From: Algoriphagus resistens
Lineage (GTDB): Bacteria > Bacteroidota > Bacteroidia > Cytophagales > Cyclobacteriaceae
Assembly (NCBI RefSeq): GCF_001442615.1
Contig: NZ_LMXN01000009.1
Coordinates: 1 to 64,000, forward strand
Length of the DNA stretch: 64,000 nt
Direction: 5' to 3'
A program made the position numbers and the translations under genes. Each line of letters starts with the position of its first letter. Within the stretch, counting starts at the first letter, position 1. Below, piece after piece: positions 1-7,665 of the stretch. Under the pieces are notes generated by a model. The model was not told where the DNA came from. It made no database searches and saw only the letters and a list, made by a program, of their open reading frames with translations.

Positions 1-1257
1 GCATCGCCGTACAGCTTCAATTGGGCTGATGTACCTGTTGGAAGTTTCTCATTGACAGCAAAAGCCACTGACAACAAAGGGAGTGTTACTGTTTCAGGCG
101 TTGTAAACATCTTTGTTAAGGGAAAAGAATCTGATGAGGATCCTGTCGAAGCAATTATTCCAGAAGTGATTATACTTAGCCCTTTCAATAGTCAGGAATT
201 CGACCCGGATACCAATGTAGACTTGACAATCATGTTTCTGAGTTCGGAAGAAGCTGTTAAAAAGGTGGAATATTACAGTGGTAGTCAGCTTATCGGATCT
301 TCTTCAATTAGCCCATTTGGCTTAAAGTGGCAAAATCCTACTTCGGGTAAACACATCATAACAGCAAAAGCGATTGGAGAAGGTTCGGATAAGTTTAAAG
401 TATCACCACCTGTAATTATAACTATTAAAGAAAAAAACCAAACAATCTTCCAGATCATAGATCCAATCAAGGATGCTGAATTCATGACTGGAGATAAAAT
501 TACCATCAAGGTGGAAATCCCAGAGATCAGTAATCCTATTAATAGGGTAGATTTTTTCAACGGGAATAAAAAGATAGGCAGTTCAACTACAGCGCCATAC
601 GACTATAGATGGGATAATGCAGGTGAAGGTGATCACACTTTGGTAGCGCAGTTGATTTATATTGATGGAACAAAAAAACTTTCGACTCCTATTCCAATAA
701 AGGTTTTGAAAAAGAAACATGCAATCGTGAAATTAGTAGTTCCCGATAATATCACAGAAGTTCAGTCAGGAGAAAATATAGACCTGAATGTAGAACTTGT
801 TGAATTTGAAAACGAGGTAAAAATTGTAGAGTACATAGTAGAGAGTAAAAAGTTAGGAGAATCGGAGGAGAATCCTTACGGGTTCCAATGGAAAAATATT
901 CCAGAAGGTGATCATAGGATAGTTGCACGTGCTATTGATGTCAAGGGGAAATCGTATTACTCGGAACCAGTTATTTTCAGTGTTGTTAAGGATATTGCTA
1001 ATCCGCAATTGGACTATGTAATCGGCCCAAATCCTACTACAGAACACCTCAATGTAATCTTTACCAATTTAGATGGGATTTATGACTTTGAATTTAGAGT
1101 AGTTTCTATGAATGGGGAAGTTGAAAAAACTGTTAAGGTCAATTCGGAGGAATCAACTATTACAATTGATGTTTCAGACCTGATGACTGGAGTATATGTT
1201 TTGCATTTGACTTCTAATGGGAATCAACTTACAAGTAAAAAGTTTATTAAAAATTAA
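1..1257 (+). CDS. Surface protein with Big_7 Ig-like repeats and T9SS sorting domain, 5'-partial
   Basis: The reading frame is open from base 1, so the gene begins upstream; 418 codons are in the window. After the tail of one Ig-like unit there are three more complete units of about 85-90 residues. Each has the Big_7-type pattern: hydrophobic start with 'SP' or 'DP', a V-x-[YF]-[FY] strand, PY/PF-x-x-x-W, G-x-H-x-[IL]-x-A-x-A and a final V-x-I-x-V strand. The last roughly 85 residues form a type-A T9SS C-terminal domain (GPNP near its start, 'DVSDLMTGVYVL', ending KKFIKN). The protein should therefore be exported by Sec, cross the outer membrane by T9SS and be anchored at the surface or released. 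The C-terminus is strongly similar to that of the next gene, so the two are paralogues that share a secretion tail. Binding partner or enzymatic activity is unknown because the N-terminus is missing. Confidence 0.85.
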   Translation, partial: ASPYSFNWADVPVGSFSLTAKATDNKGSVTVSGVVNIFVKGKESDEDPVEAIIPEVIILSPFNSQEFDPDTNVDLTIMFLSSEEAVKKVEYYSGSQLIGSSSISPFGLKWQNPTSGKHIITAKAIGEGSDKFKVSPPVIITIKEKNQTIFQIIDPIKDAEFMTGDKITIKVEIPEISNPINRVDFFNGNKKIGSSTTAPYDYRWDNAGEGDHTLVAQLIYIDGTKKLSTPIPIKVLKKKHAIVKLVVPDNITEVQSGENIDLNVELVEFENEVKIVEYIVESKKLGESEENPYGFQWKNIPEGDHRIVARAIDVKGKSYYSEPVIFSVVKDIANPQLDYVIGPNPTTEHLNVIFTNLDGIYDFEFRVVSMNGEVEKTVKVNSEESTITIDVSDLMTGVYVLHLTSNGNQLTSKKFIKN

Positions 1258-1966
1258 TTGCAAAGAACATTCCTGAAATGGAATGTTCTAACGCTGGATG
1301 GCTAATGGTATCTCAAAATTATGATGATACTAACTTAGTTGATATGCAGTTGAATATAATAGTGGAAAAGGTCAAAAAGAAAGGAATTAATTTAAGAAAA
1401 AGCCTAAGTTGAACTTGGGGCCAAAATCCACAATATGGGTCAGTTTGTGGATGTGTAGGGTGAGTACCGCATTACATAGTGATTCTACGAAAACCACGCG
1501 CTTTAAACTGCTTTATAAAAAAGTAATAATTATAAGGACATAGTATGACGTTCCTACGAACGTAGAGATTCATATTTCGTGTCCTTTGAAATCTGAATGT
1601 TGAAGTGAATTCGTTAATTTGAGGGTTTTAAGGGTATTGCTTTAACAAATCAAAATGGATTTCCATTATAAATTTATAAGATTAAGAAAGCTTTTTTAAT
1701 AAGTATTTTTTAGTCTATATATTATTGTTTCAGTATCATTTATGATACTCTTGCTTCGGCATGATGATTGAAAATATGCGGCTCAAGAACAGAATTTCCT
1801 TTGCCAAAAGTAGAAATTGAAGTCGAAATAATATTGTTTTATTTTTATTGAAATTTTATACAGCATCTAAATTTTGTTTCTTCCCCTGGTTACCTAGTAT
1901 TCCATATCCCTAAACTATCCCCCAACTGATTAGGTCTTTATTATTAGACCTTAAAAGAAATTATTT
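1258..1966. other. 709-bp intergenic region between two paralogous surface-protein genes
   Basis: No gene is supported here. Visible elements are the stem at 1264-1289; a nested inverted repeat with outer arms AAGGACA/TGTCCTT at 1534-1540 and 1580-1586 and an inner ACGTTC/GAACGT stem at 1548-1563; an 8-bp palindrome AGTATCAT-TT-ATGATACT at 1732-1749; and an AGGTCT/AGACCT repeat at about 1932-1951 just before the next start codon. The region is AT-rich. No exact TAnnTTTG promoter box was found, so how the downstream gene is transcribed is not visible. Confidence 0.5.
1264..1289 (+). terminator. Hairpin after the Ig-repeat gene, possible terminator
   Basis: A perfect 10-bp inverted repeat, AGAACATTCC and GGAATGTTCT with a 6-base loop, begins 6 bases after the stop codon. 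There is no T-tract after it, so it would be a weak intrinsic terminator or a 3' mRNA-stabilising stem. Confidence 0.45.
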
Positions 1967-4900
1967 ATGAAAAAAATAGTTACTGTCAAGTTAATTCTGA
2001 ACCTTTTTTTTGCATTAATAATCGAAAATTATTGTTTCGGCCATTCATTTTTAAGTTCTGATTATTATCTGATCGAGGAAAGAACAGCATCTTTAAAACG
2101 CCTTGTTGAAGTAAGCTTTTTGAAAAAAATTGAAGGGGAATCAAATCATCTACTTAGAGAGAAATCTGCTTTTTATGATGGTGAATTATTTGGTGAATCT
2201 GATGATATTTATTTGATATCCAATGGTATAGGTCGTTCCGCTCTGAGTGGTATAGAAAATGAAAGCAATGAAACAGTTTACTCGCCAGGAGAAAAAATAA
2301 CTATAACTGCCGAAGCTAATCCTGGATTTAAATTTTTTAATTGGACAATAGATGGGAAAGAAGTAAGTAGAGCTCTTACTTATGAATTTATAATGCCTTC
2401 AAAAAATATAAGTATTCGGGCAAATTTTGTAAAGGAGTATGAAGTGCCTTCCAAGCCGGATACGGATGCGGATACGGATACGGATTCGGAAACCGATACG
2501 GAAACAGGAACGGGATTACTGAACGGATTGGTAGCATTTTACGAGATGAATACTAATTTGTCTTCAGTTCTGAAAGATTCCCATGGTCAAAACCACGGGA
2601 TAAACTCGCAAATCAGCCATGTCCAAGGGTTCAATATTAAAGGAAATAAGTACGATCCGAAATCATCGATTTCAAGTGTACCGCATGCCAACAGTCTTAA
2701 CCTTGACACTGAGTTTACCCTTATGGCTGATATTTTCAGGGAGGGAAACGGTAAGCCTGATGGCGCAGTTATTATTGGCAAAACATATTCAAGCGCTTGG
2801 CCGGAAAACCAGGCTTACTCGTTGGCGATTACAGCGGACAACAGAATAAGAATCCGTACAAACAGTTCGGGGCTCCGGGATTGGTTTTCTATCCAAACAG
2901 TTCCCATGGGAAAATGGGTGAGGGTAATCGCTACCTATAAATCGGGTGAAGGATATAGGTTGTATCTGGATGCGTTGACTCCTGAAAAATCCCCCCAGTT
3001 TTCCGGGGCCATTGCCAAATCAGATATGAAATTGACCATAGGCTCAGCGTCACTACTAAGGAATGCAGCATATGCCAGAAGGTTTGAGGGGGTATTGGAC
3101 AATGTCGGGATCTGGAATAGGAAGCTTTCTCAGGAAGAAATAGCAGAACTCATAACATCTAAATTAACTTATCCTGATTTTGGAAGTGTACAGGAAGTCT
3201 CCAAAGTCAGCGTTATTTCTCCGGTCCAACACGCAGAATTTGATGCACTGAGCACTATTCAGATTGATATTGAACTAGAAAATAAAAACGGGGAATTCAA
3301 AAAAGTTGAGCTATACAGTGGAAGCTCTTTAATCACCACACTGGCTGAAGGTGTGTCCACCTATACCTGGAAAGGGGTGCCAGCCGGGCAATACAATATA
3401 ATGGCAAAAGCGTTCCACAGCAATGGCACATTCACTGAATCAGCCCCTGTTGCCATCAGTGTAGTTGAAGAGGAGAATATAGTATCCAAGCCGGGAACGG
3501 GAACGGGATTGCTTGAGGGATTGGTGGCATTTTACGAGATGAATACCAATCTATCCTCAGTACTGAAGGATTCCCATGGCCAAAACCATGGAGTAAACGC
3601 AGAGATCACCCATGTGCAGGGGTTCAAAGAAAAAGGGAATAAGTACAACCCGAAATCATCAATTTCAAGTGTGCCTCATAGTAACAGTCTGAACCTTGCC
3701 ACTGAGTTTACCCTTATGGCTGATATTTTTAGAGAGGGAAATGGACAAAGCGGTGGTAGCATTGTAATTGGCAAAACCTATTCAAGCACTTGGCCGGAGA
3801 ACCAGACTTACTCGTTGGCGATTACAGCGGACAACAGACTTAGAATCCGGACAAACAGTTTTGGGCTCCGGGATTGGATTTCCTCCCAGACAGTTCCCTT
3901 GGGAAAATGGGTGAGGGTGATCGCCACCTACAAATCGGGGGAAGGGTATAGGTTGTACCTGGATACAGTGGTTCCGGAAAAATCCCCTCAGTTTTCCGGG
4001 GCTGTCACCAAATCAGATATGAAATTGATCATAGGCTCAGCGTCACAACTAAGGAATGCAGCCTATAATAGAAGGTTTGAGGGAGTGTTGGACAATGTTG
4101 GGATCTGGAATAGAAAGCTTTCTCAGGAAGAAATCACAGAATTGATAACAACTAAAATAACCTATCCTGACTTTAAGGGTAATGAGCTGTATAGAATTAC
4201 CGTGGTTAAAACTACTGAAAATCTATCAGGTGAAATCACTGTTGCTTCGGATTCTACCCATGCAGAGGTAGGTGAAAAACTGGTGTTCTTGGTTGAAGAA
4301 GAGGAAGGAGTCGTATTTGATCATTGGAGTGTAAATGAAGTTCAGGTTGGCAACTCAACTTTTTACGAACTTGATGTACCGGAAAAAGACCTAATACTTA
4401 CCCAACACTTCAGAACGTTTGTTGCTCCTGAAATCAATTTAGTGTTACCTGATGAAAGGTCTGAATTTGATGCATCTGGTGAAGTTCACATTGGGCTTGA
4501 GATAAAAAATAACGATGCTGAAATTGAGAAAATTGAGATTTTCAACGGGTCCGATTTAGTTAAGGAACTTACTCAAGACTCCTCAGGGTTTGACTGGAAA
4601 GATATACCTGAAGGGAGTCATCGACTCGTGGGCAAGATCACTGATAAAAATGGTAAAACGTATTTCTCTGACCCGGTGGTAATAAAGGCAGTGGGTTATC
4701 GGTCAAAAGACATCCCTGATGTACTCTTGGATTATGTAATAGGACCAAATCCAAGTAGCGATTATCTCAATATAATCTTTACCAATTTGGATGGAAGCTA
4801 TGATTTTGAATTTAGCGTAGTCTCGATGAACGGAACAGTCCAAAAAACTTTTGAGGCTAGGCCAGAGGAGTCTAAAGTAACTATTGATGTTTCCGATTTG

Positions 4901-4975
4901 GTAAACGGTGTGTATGTTCTGAAGTTGACGGCAAATGGGCATGCTATTTCAAGTAAAAAATTCATTAAAAAATAA
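1967..4975 (+). CDS. Large surface protein with two LamG domains, InlB-type and Ig-like repeats and a T9SS sorting domain
   Basis: The 1002-residue protein starts with a hydrophobic signal peptide (about residues 1-25). Then follow an InlB B-type repeat (about 100-157, with 'PGFKFFNWTIDGK'), a Thr/Asp/Glu linker (163-180), LamG/concanavalin-type jelly roll 1 (181-405), a Big_7-like Ig unit (411-505), LamG 2 (512-736), a second InlB-like unit (741-820), another Ig unit (823-912) and a T9SS type-A C-terminal domain (918-1002, ending KKFIKK). The LamG domains are of the LamG_3 type common in glycan-binding or glycan-degrading Bacteroidota proteins; no catalytic domain is seen, so a carbohydrate-binding or adhesive surface role is inferred. 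The two LamG copies differ at few positions, indicating recent duplication. It lies between a paralogue and a lyase-like gene, next to a polysaccharide locus. Confidence 0.85.
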   Translation: MKKIVTVKLILNLFFALIIENYCFGHSFLSSDYYLIEERTASLKRLVEVSFLKKIEGESNHLLREKSAFYDGELFGESDDIYLISNGIGRSALSGIENESNETVYSPGEKITITAEANPGFKFFNWTIDGKEVSRALTYEFIMPSKNISIRANFVKEYEVPSKPDTDADTDTDSETDTETGTGLLNGLVAFYEMNTNLSSVLKDSHGQNHGINSQISHVQGFNIKGNKYDPKSSISSVPHANSLNLDTEFTLMADIFREGNGKPDGAVIIGKTYSSAWPENQAYSLAITADNRIRIRTNSSGLRDWFSIQTVPMGKWVRVIATYKSGEGYRLYLDALTPEKSPQFSGAIAKSDMKLTIGSASLLRNAAYARRFEGVLDNVGIWNRKLSQEEIAELITSKLTYPDFGSVQEVSKVSVISPVQHAEFDALSTIQIDIELENKNGEFKKVELYSGSSLITTLAEGVSTYTWKGVPAGQYNIMAKAFHSNGTFTESAPVAISVVEEENIVSKPGTGTGLLEGLVAFYEMNTNLSSVLKDSHGQNHGVNAEITHVQGFKEKGNKYNPKSSISSVPHSNSLNLATEFTLMADIFREGNGQSGGSIVIGKTYSSTWPENQTYSLAITADNRLRIRTNSFGLRDWISSQTVPLGKWVRVIATYKSGEGYRLYLDTVVPEKSPQFSGAVTKSDMKLIIGSASQLRNAAYNRRFEGVLDNVGIWNRKLSQEEITELITTKITYPDFKGNELYRITVVKTTENLSGEITVASDSTHAEVGEKLVFLVEEEEGVVFDHWSVNEVQVGNSTFYELDVPEKDLILTQHFRTFVAPEINLVLPDERSEFDASGEVHIGLEIKNNDAEIEKIEIFNGSDLVKELTQDSSGFDWKDIPEGSHRLVGKITDKNGKTYFSDPVVIKAVGYRSKDIPDVLLDYVIGPNPSSDYLNIIFTNLDGSYDFEFSVVSMNGTVQKTFEARPEESKVTIDVSDLVNGVYVLKLTANGHAISSKKFIKK
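2458..2505 (+). repeat. Hexanucleotide repeat coding for an Asp/Thr/Glu linker
   Basis: Eight consecutive hexamers of the form GGATAC (with variants GGATGC, GGATTC, GGAAAC, CGATAC) lie in frame. They encode alternating acidic residue and Thr/Ala/Ser between the InlB-type repeat and the first LamG domain. Because the unit is 6 bp, slippage would change linker length without breaking the frame. Confidence 0.8.
2507..3181 (+). repeat. LamG duplication, copy 1 (675 bp)
   Basis: This segment encodes the first LamG domain, from GTGLLNGLVAFYEM to TYPDF. It aligns without length change to 3500-4174, with most codons identical and differences scattered and often synonymous. Confidence 0.85.
3500..4174 (+). 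repeat. LamG duplication, copy 2 (675 bp)
   Basis: This is the second copy of the LamG-coding segment, the same length as 2507-3181 and preceded by the same Gly-Thr-Gly lead. Stretches such as the run encoding YKSGEGYRLYLD are almost unchanged between copies. Confidence 0.85.
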
Positions 4976-5293
4976 GTTGATAGAACTTAGAGTTTTGAAA
5001 AAAACACCTATAAAACGATAGGATGTCATGAAAGGAATGCAGATGTTTACTTATAAAGGTACTTGTGATCAAACTTGTGAAGTTTTTCAACAGTTTGTAG
5101 ATAGGTAGCTGGATATGAAATATAATTTTATTTAATTGCAGGTTAATAAAGCCAGAATAGAAGATTGTTCATTTTAATGAAGTCAAAATTTATTCTAATC
5201 AAAAGTAAACTCGTGTGTCTAATGGGTAGTTGTCCCTAGGCACACGAACTAATAAAAAAAATAAGAAGGTAGAAAATTTAACAATAAGTTATC
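4976..5293. other. 318-bp intergenic region with a two-tier hairpin
   Basis: No gene is supported. The notable element is an inverted repeat at 5211-5247: outer arms TCGTGTG/CACACGA and, inside them, CTA/TAG and GGG/CCC pairs around a short loop. It sits 46 bases upstream of the next start codon in an otherwise AT-rich stretch and could be a 5' leader structure or an operator. Confidence 0.5.
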
Positions 5294-6445
5294 ATGAAGT
5301 TAGTAGCGATGAATGGAGATTTCAGAGTAATGTGGGGATTTATAAGTAGAGGAGCCCATCTTTCAATGTTTATTTTATTTTGGACTTGCATTTTTAGTGT
5401 TAAGGCATCACCCATAGCGCTGTCTCCCGAAAATGATGGTGGGTCTGGGTTGTTAAAATATTTACCAAAAGAATTCGTCGAAAATCTTTATAGATTAAAT
5501 GAAAATAAAAACCTGAACCAGCCTAATTCTCAGGTGAATTTGGATAATTTTATTATTATACAAAACCATGATTTTGAGAATAATACTTTAGGGAGTTATA
5601 ACAAAGAAGAAAAAGTAAGAGATTGGGGGACACTCGATTATGATAACCGTCCAGGCTTCCCCCAAATAGTGAATTTTGATGGAGGGAAAAGGGCTAAACA
5701 TTATTTTCCACAAGGAAGCAGCAATGGCCAAAATGGAGCTGACTTTGGAGCAGTAATCAAAAATCCTTCAGAAGAAGTTTATTATAGTTTTAGAATGTAT
5801 TATGAACCTGGGTTTGATTTTTATATTTCCGGGAAATTACCGGGTTTCCGGATGTGGCCTTCCATTAAGGCTGGGTCAGGACTGAACCCGGGGGACAATG
5901 GTGGGGTAGTATATCTGCAGGTGGATGCATTTGGCCGGATGAACTGGAATGTCTATCATCACCGAATGACGACCCGATATGGCGAAAGGATGGGATCACC
6001 TTATAATTTTCATACTATTGAAACAGGTAAATGGACTGAAGTGACCTATCGGGTAGTATTAAATACGCCTGGAGTAGCTAACGGTATACTCCAGGTATGG
6101 ATAAATGGTGAATTAAAAAATACGGCAACCGGTGTATTGCTAAGAACTAAAACGAGTGTTCAGAACTTGAACCAACAGGTTATTATTACCGCTATGGATT
6201 GGGATGTTCCTGTGAGGAAAAACCAATCCATGTATATGGATGATTTCTATACATGGAAATACAGTCCTGAATATCTAAATAGAAATCCTTCGGTTGCAAA
6301 GGGATTGCAAGTTCACCCTGCCAGCCATAAACTTGTCACCCCGTTGGATCCAAACGTAGCTGAACCATCAAAATATAAAATAGAGGTTTCTGCAACTCCA
6401 TCTGAAGGAGGGAAAGTGTATATAAAATCCTCAGGTAATGAGTAA
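5294..6445 (+). CDS. PL14-like polysaccharide lyase homologue, apparently C-terminally truncated
   Basis: The 383-residue product has an N-terminal hydrophobic segment (about residues 20-37) that could be a signal peptide; ATG codons at 5294, 5309 and 5330 are all possible starts. Residues about 75-335 resemble the single jelly-roll of polysaccharide lyase family 14 and related alginate/glucuronan lyases: 'YYSFRMYYEPGFDF', 'GKLPGF', a G/N-rich loop 'PGDNGG', 'RMNWNVYHH', 'YGERMG', 'GKWTEVTYRVVLN' and 'GILQVWINGEL'. This family cleaves uronic-acid-containing glycans by beta-elimination; the substrate here is unknown. After a Pro-rich linker, 'KIEVSATPSEGGKVYIK' is the opening of an InlB-type repeat, but a stop follows at once and no T9SS sorting domain is present, unlike both upstream neighbours. 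The protein may therefore stay periplasmic or be inactive. Assignment to PL14 is from recalled motif pattern only. Confidence 0.65.
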   Translation: MKLVAMNGDFRVMWGFISRGAHLSMFILFWTCIFSVKASPIALSPENDGGSGLLKYLPKEFVENLYRLNENKNLNQPNSQVNLDNFIIIQNHDFENNTLGSYNKEEKVRDWGTLDYDNRPGFPQIVNFDGGKRAKHYFPQGSSNGQNGADFGAVIKNPSEEVYYSFRMYYEPGFDFYISGKLPGFRMWPSIKAGSGLNPGDNGGVVYLQVDAFGRMNWNVYHHRMTTRYGERMGSPYNFHTIETGKWTEVTYRVVLNTPGVANGILQVWINGELKNTATGVLLRTKTSVQNLNQQVIITAMDWDVPVRKNQSMYMDDFYTWKYSPEYLNRNPSVAKGLQVHPASHKLVTPLDPNVAEPSKYKIEVSATPSEGGKVYIKSSGNE

Positions 6446-6565
6446 TAGCGGCGGAGTAGATTTTGCAGGGGTAGGGACTGAATAGGCAGTAATAAAAAGC
6501 AATATTTTGTAAAAAAGGTGGCAGCCGGGACTTGATTATGCCTATTCCGCTACAATAGGCGCAGG

Positions 6566-7516
6566 TCAAACTCTTCTTATCCAGAAGGCACCCGGCTCCC
6601 TTCCCGGTTGGGAGTTGAAAACCGGACATTTTTGCCCGAGTAACTGTCTATGATTATGACTGAGATAATTTACGGCTCCTATAATTTCGAAATTCTGATT
6701 GAATGAAAGAAATGCTTCTAGGAGGTATTGTTCATTCCAAAGCTTTTTATCTTCGTATATCCATTCATCCAGATAATCTTTTGGGGAGAAAATATCATGA
6801 ATATGGATAAAAACACCTGGGTTAAGAATAGGTAGAACTTCCAATATTTCAAACAAAACATCTCCCTGCGGCCTTATCACATGAGAAGAATCTATAAAAA
6901 GAATATCATTTTCTTTTAAGGTTTTGAAGAAAGAAAGGTCAATTTCTTCAACTTTTGTTCTTTTCAGTTCTACATCTACTTTCTCAAGCCACGGCTGTTC
7001 GTAGGGCTCTACACAAATATGCTGACATTGGTACTCCGGATGTTCTTCTTTGTTCTTTTTAATAGCGTTGATGACCATTAAGGTGGAATTTCCGCTTCCG
7101 ATCTCGATGATTTTAGTTGGTTTAACTAGTCTAACCATATTGTAGAGATATTCAGAATCTCCTGAAGCATACATAGTATTGTTATAATAGTACTCTGTAT
7201 CTTTCTGTTTTTCCAATGGAAACTTTGTTAATTCTTCAGAAAAATGAAATTGATTTAGTATTTCAAGTTGCTGCTGGATATTCCAATCAATTCCTTTCAG
7301 ATTCCTATCCTCTCTCAAAGATTTCTTAAGATGTTTTCTGGGATTCGTGAGCGGTTGATAGTAATGATCTAAAACTGGTAGTAATCCCAATTCTGAGAAT
7401 ATTTTTTCATGCGATTGAAGGCGCTGTCCACTGCTGATATATCTTAACCATAATGTAGAAAAATAGGTTATTGGCAACCCTAAGGACAATAGACTTTTTT
7501 TGAGTTCCTTTTTCAT
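6566..7516 (-). CDS. Class I SAM-dependent methyltransferase (Methyltransf_24 type)
   Basis: In the 316-residue product, motif I is 'IIEIGSGNSTL' (about 136-146), an acidic post-I region follows ('HICVEPYE'), and 'DILFIDSSHVIRPQGDV' and 'FIHIHDIFSPKDY' give the later Rossmann strands. The C-terminal 'PGAFWIRR' is typical of this subfamily, so the 3' end appears intact. It is the last gene of the polysaccharide locus in the direction of transcription and is convergent with the truncated lyase gene. A role in methylating a sugar or an acceptor in the polysaccharide is inferred from position; the substrate cannot be read from sequence. Confidence 0.8.
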   Translation of the reverse strand: MKKELKKSLLSLGLPITYFSTLWLRYISSGQRLQSHEKIFSELGLLPVLDHYYQPLTNPRKHLKKSLREDRNLKGIDWNIQQQLEILNQFHFSEELTKFPLEKQKDTEYYYNNTMYASGDSEYLYNMVRLVKPTKIIEIGSGNSTLMVINAIKKNKEEHPEYQCQHICVEPYEQPWLEKVDVELKRTKVEEIDLSFFKTLKENDILFIDSSHVIRPQGDVLFEILEVLPILNPGVFIHIHDIFSPKDYLDEWIYEDKKLWNEQYLLEAFLSFNQNFEIIGAVNYLSHNHRQLLGQKCPVFNSQPGREPGAFWIRRV

Positions 7517-7665
7517 ATTAATTTGTTTAATAAGTGAAATCGACTTTTTTTAGTAATGTGTATAAATTTCCTCTCAAAATTTCTTGCTATGCCTACTTGA
7601 TTTCTGGTTGTTGTAAAAGTGACTTATTTATGTATTAAATTTATTGTTAATTGTGGTGTGTTTTA

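Noticed and set aside
1548-1563. ACGTTC/GAACGT stem as a possible RNA gene or riboswitch
   Set aside because: Short stem without a recognised aptamer; nested outer arms are only 7 bp. Kept only as a note in the intergenic entry.
6446-6600. Translated remnants after the lyase stop as a lost T9SS domain
   Set aside because: No GxPNP, DVSDL or KKF-type motif is seen in any + frame; the region from 6566 is the intact 3' end of the methyltransferase on the other strand.
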